The translations under genes and the position numbers were made by a program. A DNA stretch of 64,000 nucleotides from Rosistilla carotiformis (GTDB lineage Bacteria > Planctomycetota > Planctomycetia > Pirellulales > Pirellulaceae): assembly GCF_007753095.1 (NCBI RefSeq), contig NZ_CP036348.1:2976001-3040000 (forward strand), in the 5' to 3' direction. Positions 55,929 through 64,000 of this stretch are shown here, piece after piece (position 1 is the first letter of the stretch; each line of letters opens with the position of its first letter). The notes beneath the pieces were generated by a model, which was not told the DNA's origin, searched no databases, and saw only the letters and a list, made by a program, of their open reading frames with translations.

Positions 55929-57158
55929 TTAGATTTCGTCGGGTTCGCCCACGGTCGCGACACAAAATTGCGCGGCTCGTACGACGACGGTGTGTGAATA
56001 TTGGTCGACCAGGTTTTGCAGCTGCTCACGAGTTTGGATCGCTCCCAATCCCATCTCCTCCAACGCTTCGCGAGGCAGCCCGCTGGCCACGACGATCCGC
56101 GATTCCTCGCGTGCTCGCAACAGTATGTTGGCGATCATTCCCTCGCGGGTGAGATCCTTGCGAGTTGCTTTCTGCAGATCTTCGTACGAAGCATCCGACG
56201 CCAGGCGACGGAGCGCCGGACCGGGAGTTTCGGTCAGATCGCAGCAGATCGCGATCGCGCCGCCAACTTCGACCAGCCCCTTGGCGACATGCAACGCCCG
56301 GGCGACGTTGTTCCAGTTCTGCTGTTGGTCGTCCCCATCGATACAGGCGATGACCAGCGAAGGAGGATTGGGAGCCGAGCGTTGCCAGGACGATTCGATC
56401 GACGCGGTCAGTTTCCGCCGGACGCCGCCCGGTGTTCCCGCGACGATCTCCGCCGCCAGAGCGTCGACGGTTGGCAAGACCTCGACGACCATCTGGATCC
56501 CCAGCAACCAAGCCGCTTCGTCGGCCTGCTGCCGAGCGGTGTGCGGCGCAGCTTCCGAGGGACGCCCGAAGAATTGAGCGTCTCGCACTCGCTGTTGGCT
56601 GCGGCGGTCGGCAAATTGAGGAAACACGCCTCCCGCTTCGCAGCGAGGGTCCAGTGCTCCATCGGGGCGGGCAATCGTCAGCGGAATGACAAAGTCGGCT
56701 TCCAGGATCATGCGGTTCAGATAGATCGGGTCGGCCGATTCGGAAGCGGCCAGATAGCCCAAGGTCGCTTGATCGTCGGGATCGTGCCGATGGACGGTCG
56801 CTTGGTTGCCAACGACTTCGGTCAACCGCTGCAGCGTCGCTTCGCTAGCATCCTCCCCCAGGACCACTTCGATCTCGCCGTTTGCGTCCGAAGCGATCGC
56901 GTCCAAAACGCCGGCGACACAATCGAAAAGGCTGGGCAGGTTCGGATCGACAACCACCGTAATTCGGTCTCCCGGCACGATCGCTTGATGAATTGGCGGG
57001 TAATCCTCGGCGTGCTGCAGCGCGTCGCGGATCGAACGCCGCGGATCGGGCAACGCTTGCAAATCGACAGGAGCTAGCGTCAGCACCTCCGCGCCGCAGT
57101 CGCTGCGGATTGCTAGCGGGCCATCCTGCCAGAATCTGTGAGGTTCCGGGGTAGACAT
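55929..57158 (-). CDS. LarA-like (DUF2088) protein
   Basis: A 409-residue soluble protein. The N-terminal region DRITVVVDPNLPSLFDCVAGVLDAIASDANGEIEVVLGEDASEATLQRL and a later ILEADFVIPLTIARPDG match the Rossmann-like domain of lactate racemase LarA and its DUF2088 relatives. LarA uses a nickel-pincer nucleotide, but I cannot confirm the lysine and histidines that bind it here, so racemase activity is not claimed. The ATG at 57158 follows a TTG in frame. The ygfZ-like gene follows 16 bp downstream. It diverges from the lipoprotein gene at 57306. Confidence 0.75.
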   Translation of the reverse strand: MSTPEPHRFWQDGPLAIRSDCGAEVLTLAPVDLQALPDPRRSIRDALQHAEDYPPIHQAIVPGDRITVVVDPNLPSLFDCVAGVLDAIASDANGEIEVVLGEDASEATLQRLTEVVGNQATVHRHDPDDQATLGYLAASESADPIYLNRMILEADFVIPLTIARPDGALDPRCEAGGVFPQFADRRSQQRVRDAQFFGRPSEAAPHTARQQADEAAWLLGIQMVVEVLPTVDALAAEIVAGTPGGVRRKLTASIESSWQRSAPNPPSLVIACIDGDDQQQNWNNVARALHVAKGLVEVGGAIAICCDLTETPGPALRRLASDASYEDLQKATRKDLTREGMIANILLRAREESRIVVASGLPREALEEMGLGAIQTREQLQNLVDQYSHTVVVRAAQFCVATVGEPDEI

Positions 57159-57305
57159 CAAATCTTCGGGCTCCAGGGTGACGATAGTAGGAATTATCGG
57201 GTTTAAGCATGCGAAATCAAACGACGGCCGCTGCCGTCGATTGCCAGCATCTTAGAACTGGGCGGTTCGAAGCGGTAGGGCAGGCCAACCTTTGAGGATT
57301 TAACG

Positions 57306-58736
57306 GTGCAGATCAAGACATTCGGTTCATGGATGATGGTGGCGTGTCTGGTCGGCACGCTCGGTTGCAGTTCGTCCACGAAAACACCGACCGCGGCGTC
57401 GGGCGAGGGCTCCGACACCGCTGCGGAAGCCCGCGCGTTGATCGATCTGACGGCCAACGCCTACCAGACCGCATCGGCTTATCGCGACAGCGGCTACGTG
57501 CGGCTTGCCTATTCGCTGGCGGGGGAACCGTTTGAAGACCGGGCTCCGCTGGCGGTCAGCTTCCAATCGCCCAACCTGCTATCGATCGACGCCTACGCGG
57601 TCCAGTTGTCCAGCGATGGCAAGCGGCTGCAGGCGACGATCCAGGATCCAGAGACGAATCATTTTGATGGCCAATGCCTGTCGGTTCCGGTTTCCAGTCG
57701 GCTGACATTAGAAGAGGTTTACGCCGACCCGATGGTCGCTCAGTTTGCAGGTTCGGGGATGGGCGGTCCGGCCCCTCAGTTGGAATTGCTGCTGTCCGAC
57801 AAACCGCTCGCCGCATGGCTGCAAGCTCCGGCGGAACTCGCTTTGGGCGAACGCCAATCGGTCGACGGTCGCGCCTGCCAATCGGTCGTGATCGACGCCG
57901 AACCGCTTCGCTACGTCCTTTGGATCGACGTCGAAGACTATCTGATCCGCCGGTTGGAATTGCCGTGGCAAGCGATCGCACCCGGATTGGCGAACGATCC
58001 GCAGCTGTCCGAAGCGTCGCTAACGATCGAATTGGCGGACGCTGAATTTGAACGCCGCTTGCCGCCGCGCGTGTTTGCTCTGCAAACACCCCCGATGTCG
58101 GTCCAGGTGACGACGCTGATCAATCCGCCCCCGGCGGCGCCCCACGCGTTGGTCGGTTCGCGCGTCGGCAGTTTTCGTTTGCCCGAATCGACCGGACGCT
58201 TCGACGTCAACGAATCGGGGAGCGGACGTCCGGCAACCGTCTTGATGTGGATCGCTAACCACGGTTCGTCGCAGCAAGCGGCGATGGCGTTGCAGCAGGC
58301 GATCGACGCGTTGCCGCAAGAGGTTCAACAACGGATCCATCCCGCAGTCGTAATGGCGGAACCACAATCGTCGGCCGACACCGGAAGGATGCTGCGATCG
58401 TGGGGCGTGGGCATGCCCTGGATCGACGACACGCAAGCCGTTGGCCGCGACGTCTTCCAGATCACCGAAGCGCCTTGCTTGGTCGTGATGGGAGCCGATG
58501 GTTCGGTCGAACTGCACCAACAACGTTTGAACGACGGTCTGTTGCAAATCTTGCCGGCGATCTTGACCGAGGTGGCCGATCGCCAACCGGTCGGCCGCCG
58601 GGCTCTCGATCAATACATCGCCAGCCAAGCCAGCTATCGCCGTCTGTTGTCGCAGCGCAGCGGCCTGCAGTTCCCGCTGTCGACCGAATCGAGCCTGCTG
58701 ACCGCGGAGATCCGATCGAACCAGAACCTCCGTTAA
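57306..58736 (+). CDS. Probable lipoprotein with LolA-like and thioredoxin-like parts
   Basis: A 476-residue exported protein. The start is a GTG at 57306 with GAGG 9 bases upstream. The leader (MQIKTFGSWMMVACLVGTLGC) ends in TLGC, a weak lipobox. Residues ~45-280 resemble a LolA/DUF2092-type half-barrel (YRDSGYVRLAYSLAGE, RYVLWIDVEDYLIRRLELPW). Residues ~300-440 resemble a thioredoxin fold (RPATVLMWIANHGSSQQAAM ... APCLVVMGADGSVEL) that lacks a CxxC redox pair. Proteins with this pairing are common in planctomycetes, and their role is unknown, perhaps in carrying or reading lipids or proteins at the outer membrane. Confidence 0.72.
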   Translation: MQIKTFGSWMMVACLVGTLGCSSSTKTPTAASGEGSDTAAEARALIDLTANAYQTASAYRDSGYVRLAYSLAGEPFEDRAPLAVSFQSPNLLSIDAYAVQLSSDGKRLQATIQDPETNHFDGQCLSVPVSSRLTLEEVYADPMVAQFAGSGMGGPAPQLELLLSDKPLAAWLQAPAELALGERQSVDGRACQSVVIDAEPLRYVLWIDVEDYLIRRLELPWQAIAPGLANDPQLSEASLTIELADAEFERRLPPRVFALQTPPMSVQVTTLINPPPAAPHALVGSRVGSFRLPESTGRFDVNESGSGRPATVLMWIANHGSSQQAAMALQQAIDALPQEVQQRIHPAVVMAEPQSSADTGRMLRSWGVGMPWIDDTQAVGRDVFQITEAPCLVVMGADGSVELHQQRLNDGLLQILPAILTEVADRQPVGRRALDQYIASQASYRRLLSQRSGLQFPLSTESSLLTAEIRSNQNLR

Positions 58737-58846
58737 GCTGACGTTTAGTGCTGGCTTGTCGCGGCGGAGAGATTTATCTTAGGTGATCCATTCTTTGACT
58801 CCCCGCTCCCACGCGACTTTTAGAACCGACAACCAGGCAAACTCAG

Positions 58847-60346
58847 ATGATTCGTTGGACCGCGCGTTGCTTACTGCTTGCTCTTTGCTTCTCACCACAG
58901 ATCGTTCACGCTGCCGACGCGCGCCCTAATGTGGTCGTCTTCATCGCCGATGACGTCAGCTGGAACGATTTCGGCTGCTATGGAAACTCGCAAGCGCGCA
59001 CGCCGAACATCGATCGCTTAGCTGCCGGCGGCCTGCGGTTGGACCAAGCTTATCTGACCGCCAGCAGTTGCAGTCCATCGCGAGCGAGCATGATCACCGG
59101 TCGTTATCCGCACAACAACGGTCCGGCGTCGGAGTTGCATCTGCCGATTTCGGCCAATCTGCCTTGGTTCCCCGAACGTCTGCGTGAAGCGGGATATTAC
59201 ACCGCGCTGTCGGGCAAAAATCACATGTCGGTCGCCAAGGTGGAACCGCGAGCGCCGGAACGTCCCAAGGCGTTTGATACGATCGATAAGGGACGCACTA
59301 AAAACAACGGTGGCGGCCACGCGAACTGGGTTTCCATCACGAAGGATCGTCCGCGCGACAAGCCTTTCTTTTTCTGGTACGCAGCGTACGACGCCCACCG
59401 CGACTGGGAAGCCGACCAGGAATGGGATGCCGATCGATACGGTCCGCGCCACTCGCCCGAGAGTGTTCGCGTTCCGAAGTTTCTGGTCGACGATCTGCCG
59501 ACCCGCCAGGATCTCGCCTCCTATTACAACGAGGTGACGCGGTTCGATTATTTCATCGGCGAAGTGGTGCAGGAACTGGCCAAGCAACAGGTGTTGGACA
59601 ACACGTTGATCTTCGTGTTGGCCGACAATGGCCGCCCCTTCCCACGCGCCAAGACGCGGTTGCACGATTCGGGGATGAAGACCGGGTTGGTTGTGCATTG
59701 GCCCGCAAAGATCAAGCCGGGTGAGGTCAGCGAAAGTCTGGTCAGTGCGATCGACATCGCGCCGACGGTGCTGAGCGTTGCGGGAGCGGAGATTCCCGAA
59801 ACGGTGCAAGGCGTTAGCATGTTGCCCTTGTTTACCGACCCGTCGGCTACGATTCGACGCTACGCCTTCTCCGAACACAACTGGCACGATTTCGAAGCCC
59901 ACGGCCGCAGCATCCGCGACGGACGCTTTTTGTTTATCCAAAACAACCGCCCACAGTTTCCTTGGCAAGGTCCTGCCGATTCGGTGAACTCTCCATCGCA
60001 CGAACAACTGCGTTTGCAACGCGATGGCAAAAAACTGACCGCCGCACAACAGGACGTCTTCACCGCGCCACGACCTGAGGAAGAACTGTATCTTGTCGAC
60101 GCGGATCCCGATCAACTGAACAACTTGATCGACGACAAGCGTTACGCCACCGATGCCGACCGATTGCGCAAGCTGTTGGCCGAGTGGTCCGAAGCGACCG
60201 GGGATACGGTTCCCGATCAGATCTCGTCCGATTCGTTCGATCGGGAAACGGGAGATCGGCTGCCGATGGAAAAGAACGCTTTCCGTGGAACGCCTGCCGG
60301 GACCGAGCGGAATGCGACGACGGTTAACAACCCAGGTCCAAGGTAG
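58847..60346 (+). CDS. Secreted type I sulfatase
   Basis: A 499-residue protein with a signal peptide (MIRWTARCLLLALCFSPQIVHA). PNVVVFIADDVSWNDFGCYG contains the metal-binding Asp35-Asp36, and CSPSR (75-79) is the site where Cys75 becomes formylglycine. A second motif follows in ITGRYPHNN. Planctomycetes use such sulfatases on algal sulfated polysaccharides. A formylglycine-generating enzyme is needed for activity and is not in this window (the gene at the left edge is EgtB). The DUF72 gene begins 6 bp after the stop, so they are co-transcribed. Confidence 0.93.
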   Translation: MIRWTARCLLLALCFSPQIVHAADARPNVVVFIADDVSWNDFGCYGNSQARTPNIDRLAAGGLRLDQAYLTASSCSPSRASMITGRYPHNNGPASELHLPISANLPWFPERLREAGYYTALSGKNHMSVAKVEPRAPERPKAFDTIDKGRTKNNGGGHANWVSITKDRPRDKPFFFWYAAYDAHRDWEADQEWDADRYGPRHSPESVRVPKFLVDDLPTRQDLASYYNEVTRFDYFIGEVVQELAKQQVLDNTLIFVLADNGRPFPRAKTRLHDSGMKTGLVVHWPAKIKPGEVSESLVSAIDIAPTVLSVAGAEIPETVQGVSMLPLFTDPSATIRRYAFSEHNWHDFEAHGRSIRDGRFLFIQNNRPQFPWQGPADSVNSPSHEQLRLQRDGKKLTAAQQDVFTAPRPEEELYLVDADPDQLNNLIDDKRYATDADRLRKLLAEWSEATGDTVPDQISSDSFDRETGDRLPMEKNAFRGTPAGTERNATTVNNPGPR

Positions 60347-60352
60347 CTGCGC

Positions 60353-61225
60353 GTGAGCCCACTCTATCGACTCGGATGTCCGCTGTGGGATTGCCCGGAA
60401 TGGCAAGGCAGCCTCTACAAACCTGGCGCTCCCGCTGCGCAGTGGTTGAGTCAATACAGCCGCGTCTTCAGAACCGTCGAAGAACCGACCAGCCGCGATG
60501 GCAAAGTCGATCTGCGAAAAGTGAAGCGTTGGTGCCGGACGACGTCCGACGATTTCCGGTTTGTTCTGCCCTTCCCACGCAGCGTCACCGACGACGCGAT
60601 GCTGCAAGGGGAACTGTTGGATCTGGATCCGTTTTTGGATCTCTTAAGCGTGTTGCAAGATCACGATCGCTTGGGCCCGTCGCGCCTGCAGTTGCCCGCG
60701 ACCTTCGATGTGCAGATGTTGCCTGTGTTGGAGCAATTTTTGGAGTCGATGCCGGTCGAGTTTCCGATCGCGGTCGAGGCGCAGCATCCCGACTTCTTTG
60801 CCGACGCACCGGCCGGTCGCAAGTTGCATCGGTTGCTGAAACGGCTGCGTCTGGATCGGTCGATCGTTGCGGAGTGGGATCCCGACGATCCGATCACGCA
60901 AGCCGCGGCCAACGGATCGCGGCGGATCCGCTTTCCCGAACAAGTTCGCTGCGATGCGACCGGCCCGATGCCGATGTTACGACTTTGCGGAGCCAGGTTG
61001 GATCAGCTTCTGGTCCCGACTTGGCTCGACGTTTGGGCCGATGTCGTCGCCGACTGGATCGTGAAAAAGAAGCGACCCTACGTTTTTATCGACGTCGAAA
61101 ATGTAAGCGATGGACCGGTGATCGCGGAGATGTTTCACGAGCGGGTGCAAGCGTTGTTGCCCGAAGTGGCGGCGATGTCTCGATGGCCCGGGCGCGGCAT
61201 GGCGGTGCAGTTGCAGCTTTTCTAG
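60353..61225 (+). CDS. DUF72 protein
   Basis: A 290-residue soluble protein with the DUF72 TIM-barrel. It opens LGCPLWDCPEWQGSLYKPG and has VFRTVEEPTSRD and FRFVLPFPRSVTDD, the usual early motifs. The late MLRLCGARLDQL and FIDVENVSDGP fit the family C-terminus. The function is unknown; resemblance to xylose-isomerase-like barrels suggests a metal-dependent enzyme. The start is a GTG at 60353 only 6 bp after the sulfatase stop, which points to a shared transcript but not to a shared task. Confidence 0.85.
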   Translation: MSPLYRLGCPLWDCPEWQGSLYKPGAPAAQWLSQYSRVFRTVEEPTSRDGKVDLRKVKRWCRTTSDDFRFVLPFPRSVTDDAMLQGELLDLDPFLDLLSVLQDHDRLGPSRLQLPATFDVQMLPVLEQFLESMPVEFPIAVEAQHPDFFADAPAGRKLHRLLKRLRLDRSIVAEWDPDDPITQAAANGSRRIRFPEQVRCDATGPMPMLRLCGARLDQLLVPTWLDVWADVVADWIVKKKRPYVFIDVENVSDGPVIAEMFHERVQALLPEVAAMSRWPGRGMAVQLQLF

Positions 61226-61464
61226 TCCATTGAAAAAGATCAGAATTGAAGATTGCGGAGGCTGCCGGCACGGGAACGTCGTCGGCCGGTTCAGCTGCGA
61301 TTCGCGAATCTCTTCATCGCGGCACCGGCTCCCGTTTTCGAACACTTTGTCCACCGCAACGGTTCGCGCATTTGCGGCGGACCGAATATTGGAAATTTGT
61401 TTTTACCCTGATATTTGTCTGTCGGAATCGGATCGGTCGACGACCGCCGGAGAATCCGAGGACC

Positions 61465-61490
61465 GTCGGGCTTGTCAATCCAGGCCCGAC
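61465..61490. promoter_or_regulatory. Inverted repeat in the dnaB leader region
   Basis: GTCGGGC and GCCCGAC form a perfect 7-bp inverted repeat with a 12-base spacer containing TTGTCA. A CATAAT hexamer follows at 61498-61503, about 40 bp before dnaB, but spacing from TTGTCA is 20 bp, so the promoter is doubtful. The rest of the 61226-61543 gap shows no gene. Confidence 0.35.
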
Positions 61491-61543
61491 AAGACAGCAT
61501 AATTAGACTCAACGGAATCGATTCGCTCAGGAGGCAGGCAGCT

Positions 61544-63004
61544 GTGATTGCAGAAGGCAACGACGAAAAATTCAAAGGTTCACGCCGCGACAAGAAGAAG
61601 CCCAAGTCGACAGCTAGCGAGATTCTGCAACGCCAGCCGCCGTTCGACTTGGAAGCCGAGATGGGGGTGTTGGGCAGTATCATCCTGTTGCCGGAGGTCT
61701 TGGATGATCTGGCAACGCTGCTGCGCCCCGACGACTTCTACGACGATGCCAATCGGATCCTGTTCACCCAGCTGCAAGAGATGCACGACATGGGTGAGAA
61801 GATCGACGTGACGCTGTTGGTCAGCCGGCTGAAGAAGGCGAAGCAATACGATTTGATGGGCGGCCCGGCGTATCTTGGACGGCTTAGTACGTCGGTCGCC
61901 AATGCCGCTCACGCGGTCTATTACGCGAAGATCGTCAACGAAAAAGCGATCTATCGCAAGCTGATCGAATCGAGCACCGACATTCTGCGCGACGCCTACG
62001 ATCAAACGCAGGAAGCTCGCGAATTGGTCGCCAGTGCGGAACAGAAGGTGTTTGCCATCATGGACGGCAAACAATCCAATTCGGTCAACAGCATTAGCGA
62101 TATTCTGCACCAGGCGATGGACCGCATCGACGCCCGTTTGCGGGGCGAGCACACCGATGGCGGTTGCGATACGCTGTACACCGATTTCGATGCGATGACC
62201 GGCGGCTTGCACAACGGTGAATTGGCGATTCTTGCGGCTCGGCCTTCGATGGGTAAAACCGCGTTTGCGATGAACATCGCCGAAAACGTTTCGATGCAGC
62301 TCCGCTACCCCGTCCTGTTCCTGAGCTTGGAAATGTCGGGGATCGAGTTGGCCGATCGTATGTTGTGTTCGATCTCCCGAGTCAGCGGTCACAAGCTGCG
62401 AAACGGTACGATCAGTAGCGAGGAGCGTGAACGGTTGGTCGAGAAGGCGAACGAGATCCACTCCGCGCCCCTATTCGTCGACGATTCGCCTAGCCGAACG
62501 GTCAGCGAAATCGCTGCGGCGGGGCGGCGTATTAAGCGTCGCGACGGCGCGTTGGGGTTGATCGTGATCGATTACCTTCAGTTGATCGAACCCGACAACT
62601 CGCGCGATCCGCGGCAGGAGCAGGTGGCGAAAATCGCGCGGCGTCTGAAAGGTATGGCTCGTGAATTGGAAGTCCCTGTTTTGTGCCTGTCGCAGTTGAA
62701 CCGGCAGTCCGAAGAGGGCAAGGACCACCGGCCCAAGTTGAGCCATCTGCGGGAATCGGGTGCGATCGAGCAGGATGCGGATATCGTGATGTTCGTGCAT
62801 CGCGAGGAGTATTACCACCGCGGCGAGGATCGCGAACAATACGCCGGCCAGGCGGAGATCATCATCGCCAAACAGCGTAACGGACCGGTCGGCGACGTCG
62901 AACTGACCTGGGAAGGGGCGTTCACCCGCTTCCACAACAAGGCTCCCGAACGGCACAGCGAATTCGATCAGTACGCCGAATTCAGCGGACCGACCGATTA
63001 TTGA
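61544..63004 (+). CDS. dnaB: Replicative DNA helicase DnaB
   Basis: A 486-residue hexameric helicase that unwinds DNA at the fork. A basic ~25-residue lead-in (KFKGSRRDKKKPKS) precedes the N-terminal domain (QPPFDLEAEMGVLGSIIL). The RecA-like motor has Walker A LAARPSMGKTAFAMNIA (~229-245), LFLSLEMSG, Walker B GLIVIDYLQLI and VLCLSQLNR. The start is a GTG with a perfect AGGAGG 9 bases upstream, preferred to an in-frame start at 61415 that lacks one. The stop overlaps that of the convergent glycosyltransferase by 7 bp. No intein was seen. Confidence 0.97.
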   Translation: MIAEGNDEKFKGSRRDKKKPKSTASEILQRQPPFDLEAEMGVLGSIILLPEVLDDLATLLRPDDFYDDANRILFTQLQEMHDMGEKIDVTLLVSRLKKAKQYDLMGGPAYLGRLSTSVANAAHAVYYAKIVNEKAIYRKLIESSTDILRDAYDQTQEARELVASAEQKVFAIMDGKQSNSVNSISDILHQAMDRIDARLRGEHTDGGCDTLYTDFDAMTGGLHNGELAILAARPSMGKTAFAMNIAENVSMQLRYPVLFLSLEMSGIELADRMLCSISRVSGHKLRNGTISSEERERLVEKANEIHSAPLFVDDSPSRTVSEIAAAGRRIKRRDGALGLIVIDYLQLIEPDNSRDPRQEQVAKIARRLKGMARELEVPVLCLSQLNRQSEEGKDHRPKLSHLRESGAIEQDADIVMFVHREEYYHRGEDREQYAGQAEIIIAKQRNGPVGDVELTWEGAFTRFHNKAPERHSEFDQYAEFSGPTDY

Positions 63005-64000
63005 TCCAACAGTTCGCTGTATAGATCGACGTGCCGGTCGATCATCTGGGCGACGGTGAAGTCGCTGGCGATCCGATCCTGCGCGGCCTGCCCCAGCCGG
63101 GCCGCACGCTCGGTGTCGGTGAACAGTAACTGGTAGGCGTGCTTGGCGAACTCCGCCGCTTCGCCGACCGGAGCGAGCATCCCGGTGACGCCGTTTTCGA
63201 TCAGGTCGCGGTTACCTGGAATGTCCGACGCCACGACCGGCAGGCCGGCCTGCATCGCTTCGATCAACGCATTGCTCTGCCCTTCGTAGCCGCTGCCGAT
63301 CCAGAACAGGTCGAAGTGCGGAAGCAGTTCGGCGACGTCGTCGCGTGCCCCCGCAAACAGGACCGCTTGGCCGGTCGTTGCCGAATCGCGGAACCGCTGC
63401 AGTTCACCCATCTGCGGCCCATCACCAATGATGACAAAGGTCGAATCGTTGCGAGCCGATTCCATCAACTGAGCGGCCCACACCAGGTCGCGAAGTCGTT
63501 TCTGAGGCCACAGCCGGCCGACGGCGACGATCAAGCGGCGATTGGGATCGATCCCCAGCCGTTGGCAAGCCTCTTCGCGCGTGATCGTGCTCGCGGTGCG
63601 AGGCGGAATCCCGTTGGGGATGATTCGAAACAGATCGGGGTCGATCCCGTGAGCGGCATAAAAATCGCGGACTCCGCTGCTGTTGGTGACGATCGCATCG
63701 GTTCGTTTGGCCAACGCGCGGTCGATCACAAAATGACGCGTGGTCTTCCATTGATCGACGCAGCGTTCCCCGGCCACGATTCGCCGAACGCCCAGGCTGC
63801 GAGCGGCCGCGCGTCCGTAGGAGTTCGCCGCGAACAGCCACGTGTGGACCAGATCGGGAGAGAGTTTTTTGAGCGTTCGCTTCAAGCGAAAGTAAGCCGA
63901 CGGATCGGCTTTAAATCGCTTGCCGACCACCGTGACTTCGACTCCGGCCGCCTCCAAGTCCGCTCGCAACGGACCATCGTGCGTTAACACGACGACGTGC
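62998..64000 (-). CDS. Family 4 glycosyltransferase (N-terminus cut by window)
   Basis: The frame is open to the right window edge. The visible ~334 residues start HVVVLTHDGPLRADLEAAGVEVTVV, which is within the N-terminal Rossmann domain, so only ~20-40 residues should be missing. Later segments are LVHTWLFAANSYGRAAARSLGV and the donor-site IVAVGRLWPQKRLRDLVWA. The GT4 signature SGYEGQSNALIEAMQAGLPVVASDI carries the E-x7-E. The enzyme is a retaining GT-B glycosyltransferase for an unknown sugar. It converges on dnaB with a 7-bp overlap of the stops. Confidence 0.9.
   Translation of the reverse strand, partial: HVVVLTHDGPLRADLEAAGVEVTVVGKRFKADPSAYFRLKRTLKKLSPDLVHTWLFAANSYGRAAARSLGVRRIVAGERCVDQWKTTRHFVIDRALAKRTDAIVTNSSGVRDFYAAHGIDPDLFRIIPNGIPPRTASTITREEACQRLGIDPNRRLIVAVGRLWPQKRLRDLVWAAQLMESARNDSTFVIIGDGPQMGELQRFRDSATTGQAVLFAGARDDVAELLPHFDLFWIGSGYEGQSNALIEAMQAGLPVVASDIPGNRDLIENGVTGMLAPVGEAAEFAKHAYQLLFTDTERAARLGQAAQDRIASDFTVAQMIDRHVDLYSELLDQ

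Noticed and set aside
59018-60607. 529-codon minus-strand frame across the sulfatase and DUF72 genes
   Set aside because: It overlaps two clear plus-strand genes and has antisense-like composition.

Overview
The window looks like a chromosomal segment from a planctomycete, most likely a Pirellulaceae relative of Rhodopirellula, Rosistilla or Roseimaritima. This is inferred from gene content. Typical signs are a large PVC-type CxxCH cytochrome/propeller protein, a DUF1559 protein with a prepilin-type N-terminus beside a tiny lipoprotein, a Tat-exported sialidase and FAD oxidoreductase, a type I sulfatase, a secreted ceramidase-like protein, Met/Gly-rich proteins in a pilM cluster, an Ala/Pro-rich S1 protein, and palindromic intergenic repeats. 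No rRNA, tRNA, CRISPR array or intact insertion sequence was seen.

Layout. 1-7.4 kb: the 3' end of egtB, the CxxCH protein, pckA and a Tat-exported sialidase-like protein. 7.4-12.2 kb: an accessory-looking stretch with dispersed GGGACAGG-type repeats, a lower-GC secreted hypothetical protein with a coupled 49-codon upstream ORF, a CynX/NimT-like transporter, and a small-protein/HNH-nuclease pair with its own promoter. 12.2-18.7 kb: serine hydrolase, SGNH hydrolase, DUF1559 protein plus lipoprotein, FAD oxidoreductase and a small hypothetical protein. 18.8-24.8 kb: a repeat block, DUF421 protein, a three-gene overlapping glycosyltransferase operon and a MATE exporter.

24.9-29.8 kb holds the most interesting locus: a tight three-gene minus-strand cassette encoding a winged-helix-like protein, a P-loop ATPase with a helical/winged C-terminus, and a protein that joins a RecB/Cas4-like PD-(D/E)XK nuclease to a soluble FtsK motor. 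I could not match it to a named system. It could act in DNA defence, DNA processing or chromosome/plasmid maintenance.

30-41.7 kb: a cytochrome c'-like protein, a zinc-ribbon/GYF membrane protein, a ceramidase-like protein, rpsA, pheA, dnaK (behind a near-perfect sigma-54 promoter) and clpB. 41.8-48.3 kb: a pilM operon with two single-pass proteins carrying long Met-Gly repeats. 48.4-64 kb: a large glycosidase-like protein, a TVP38/flavoprotein-reductase pair, DUF547, YgfZ-like and LarA-like proteins, a lipoprotein-like protein, sulfatase, DUF72 protein, dnaB and a truncated glycosyltransferase.

Start codons were chosen from ribosome-binding sites, signal peptides and overlaps where possible. 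All functional assignments come from reading motifs by eye, without a database search.
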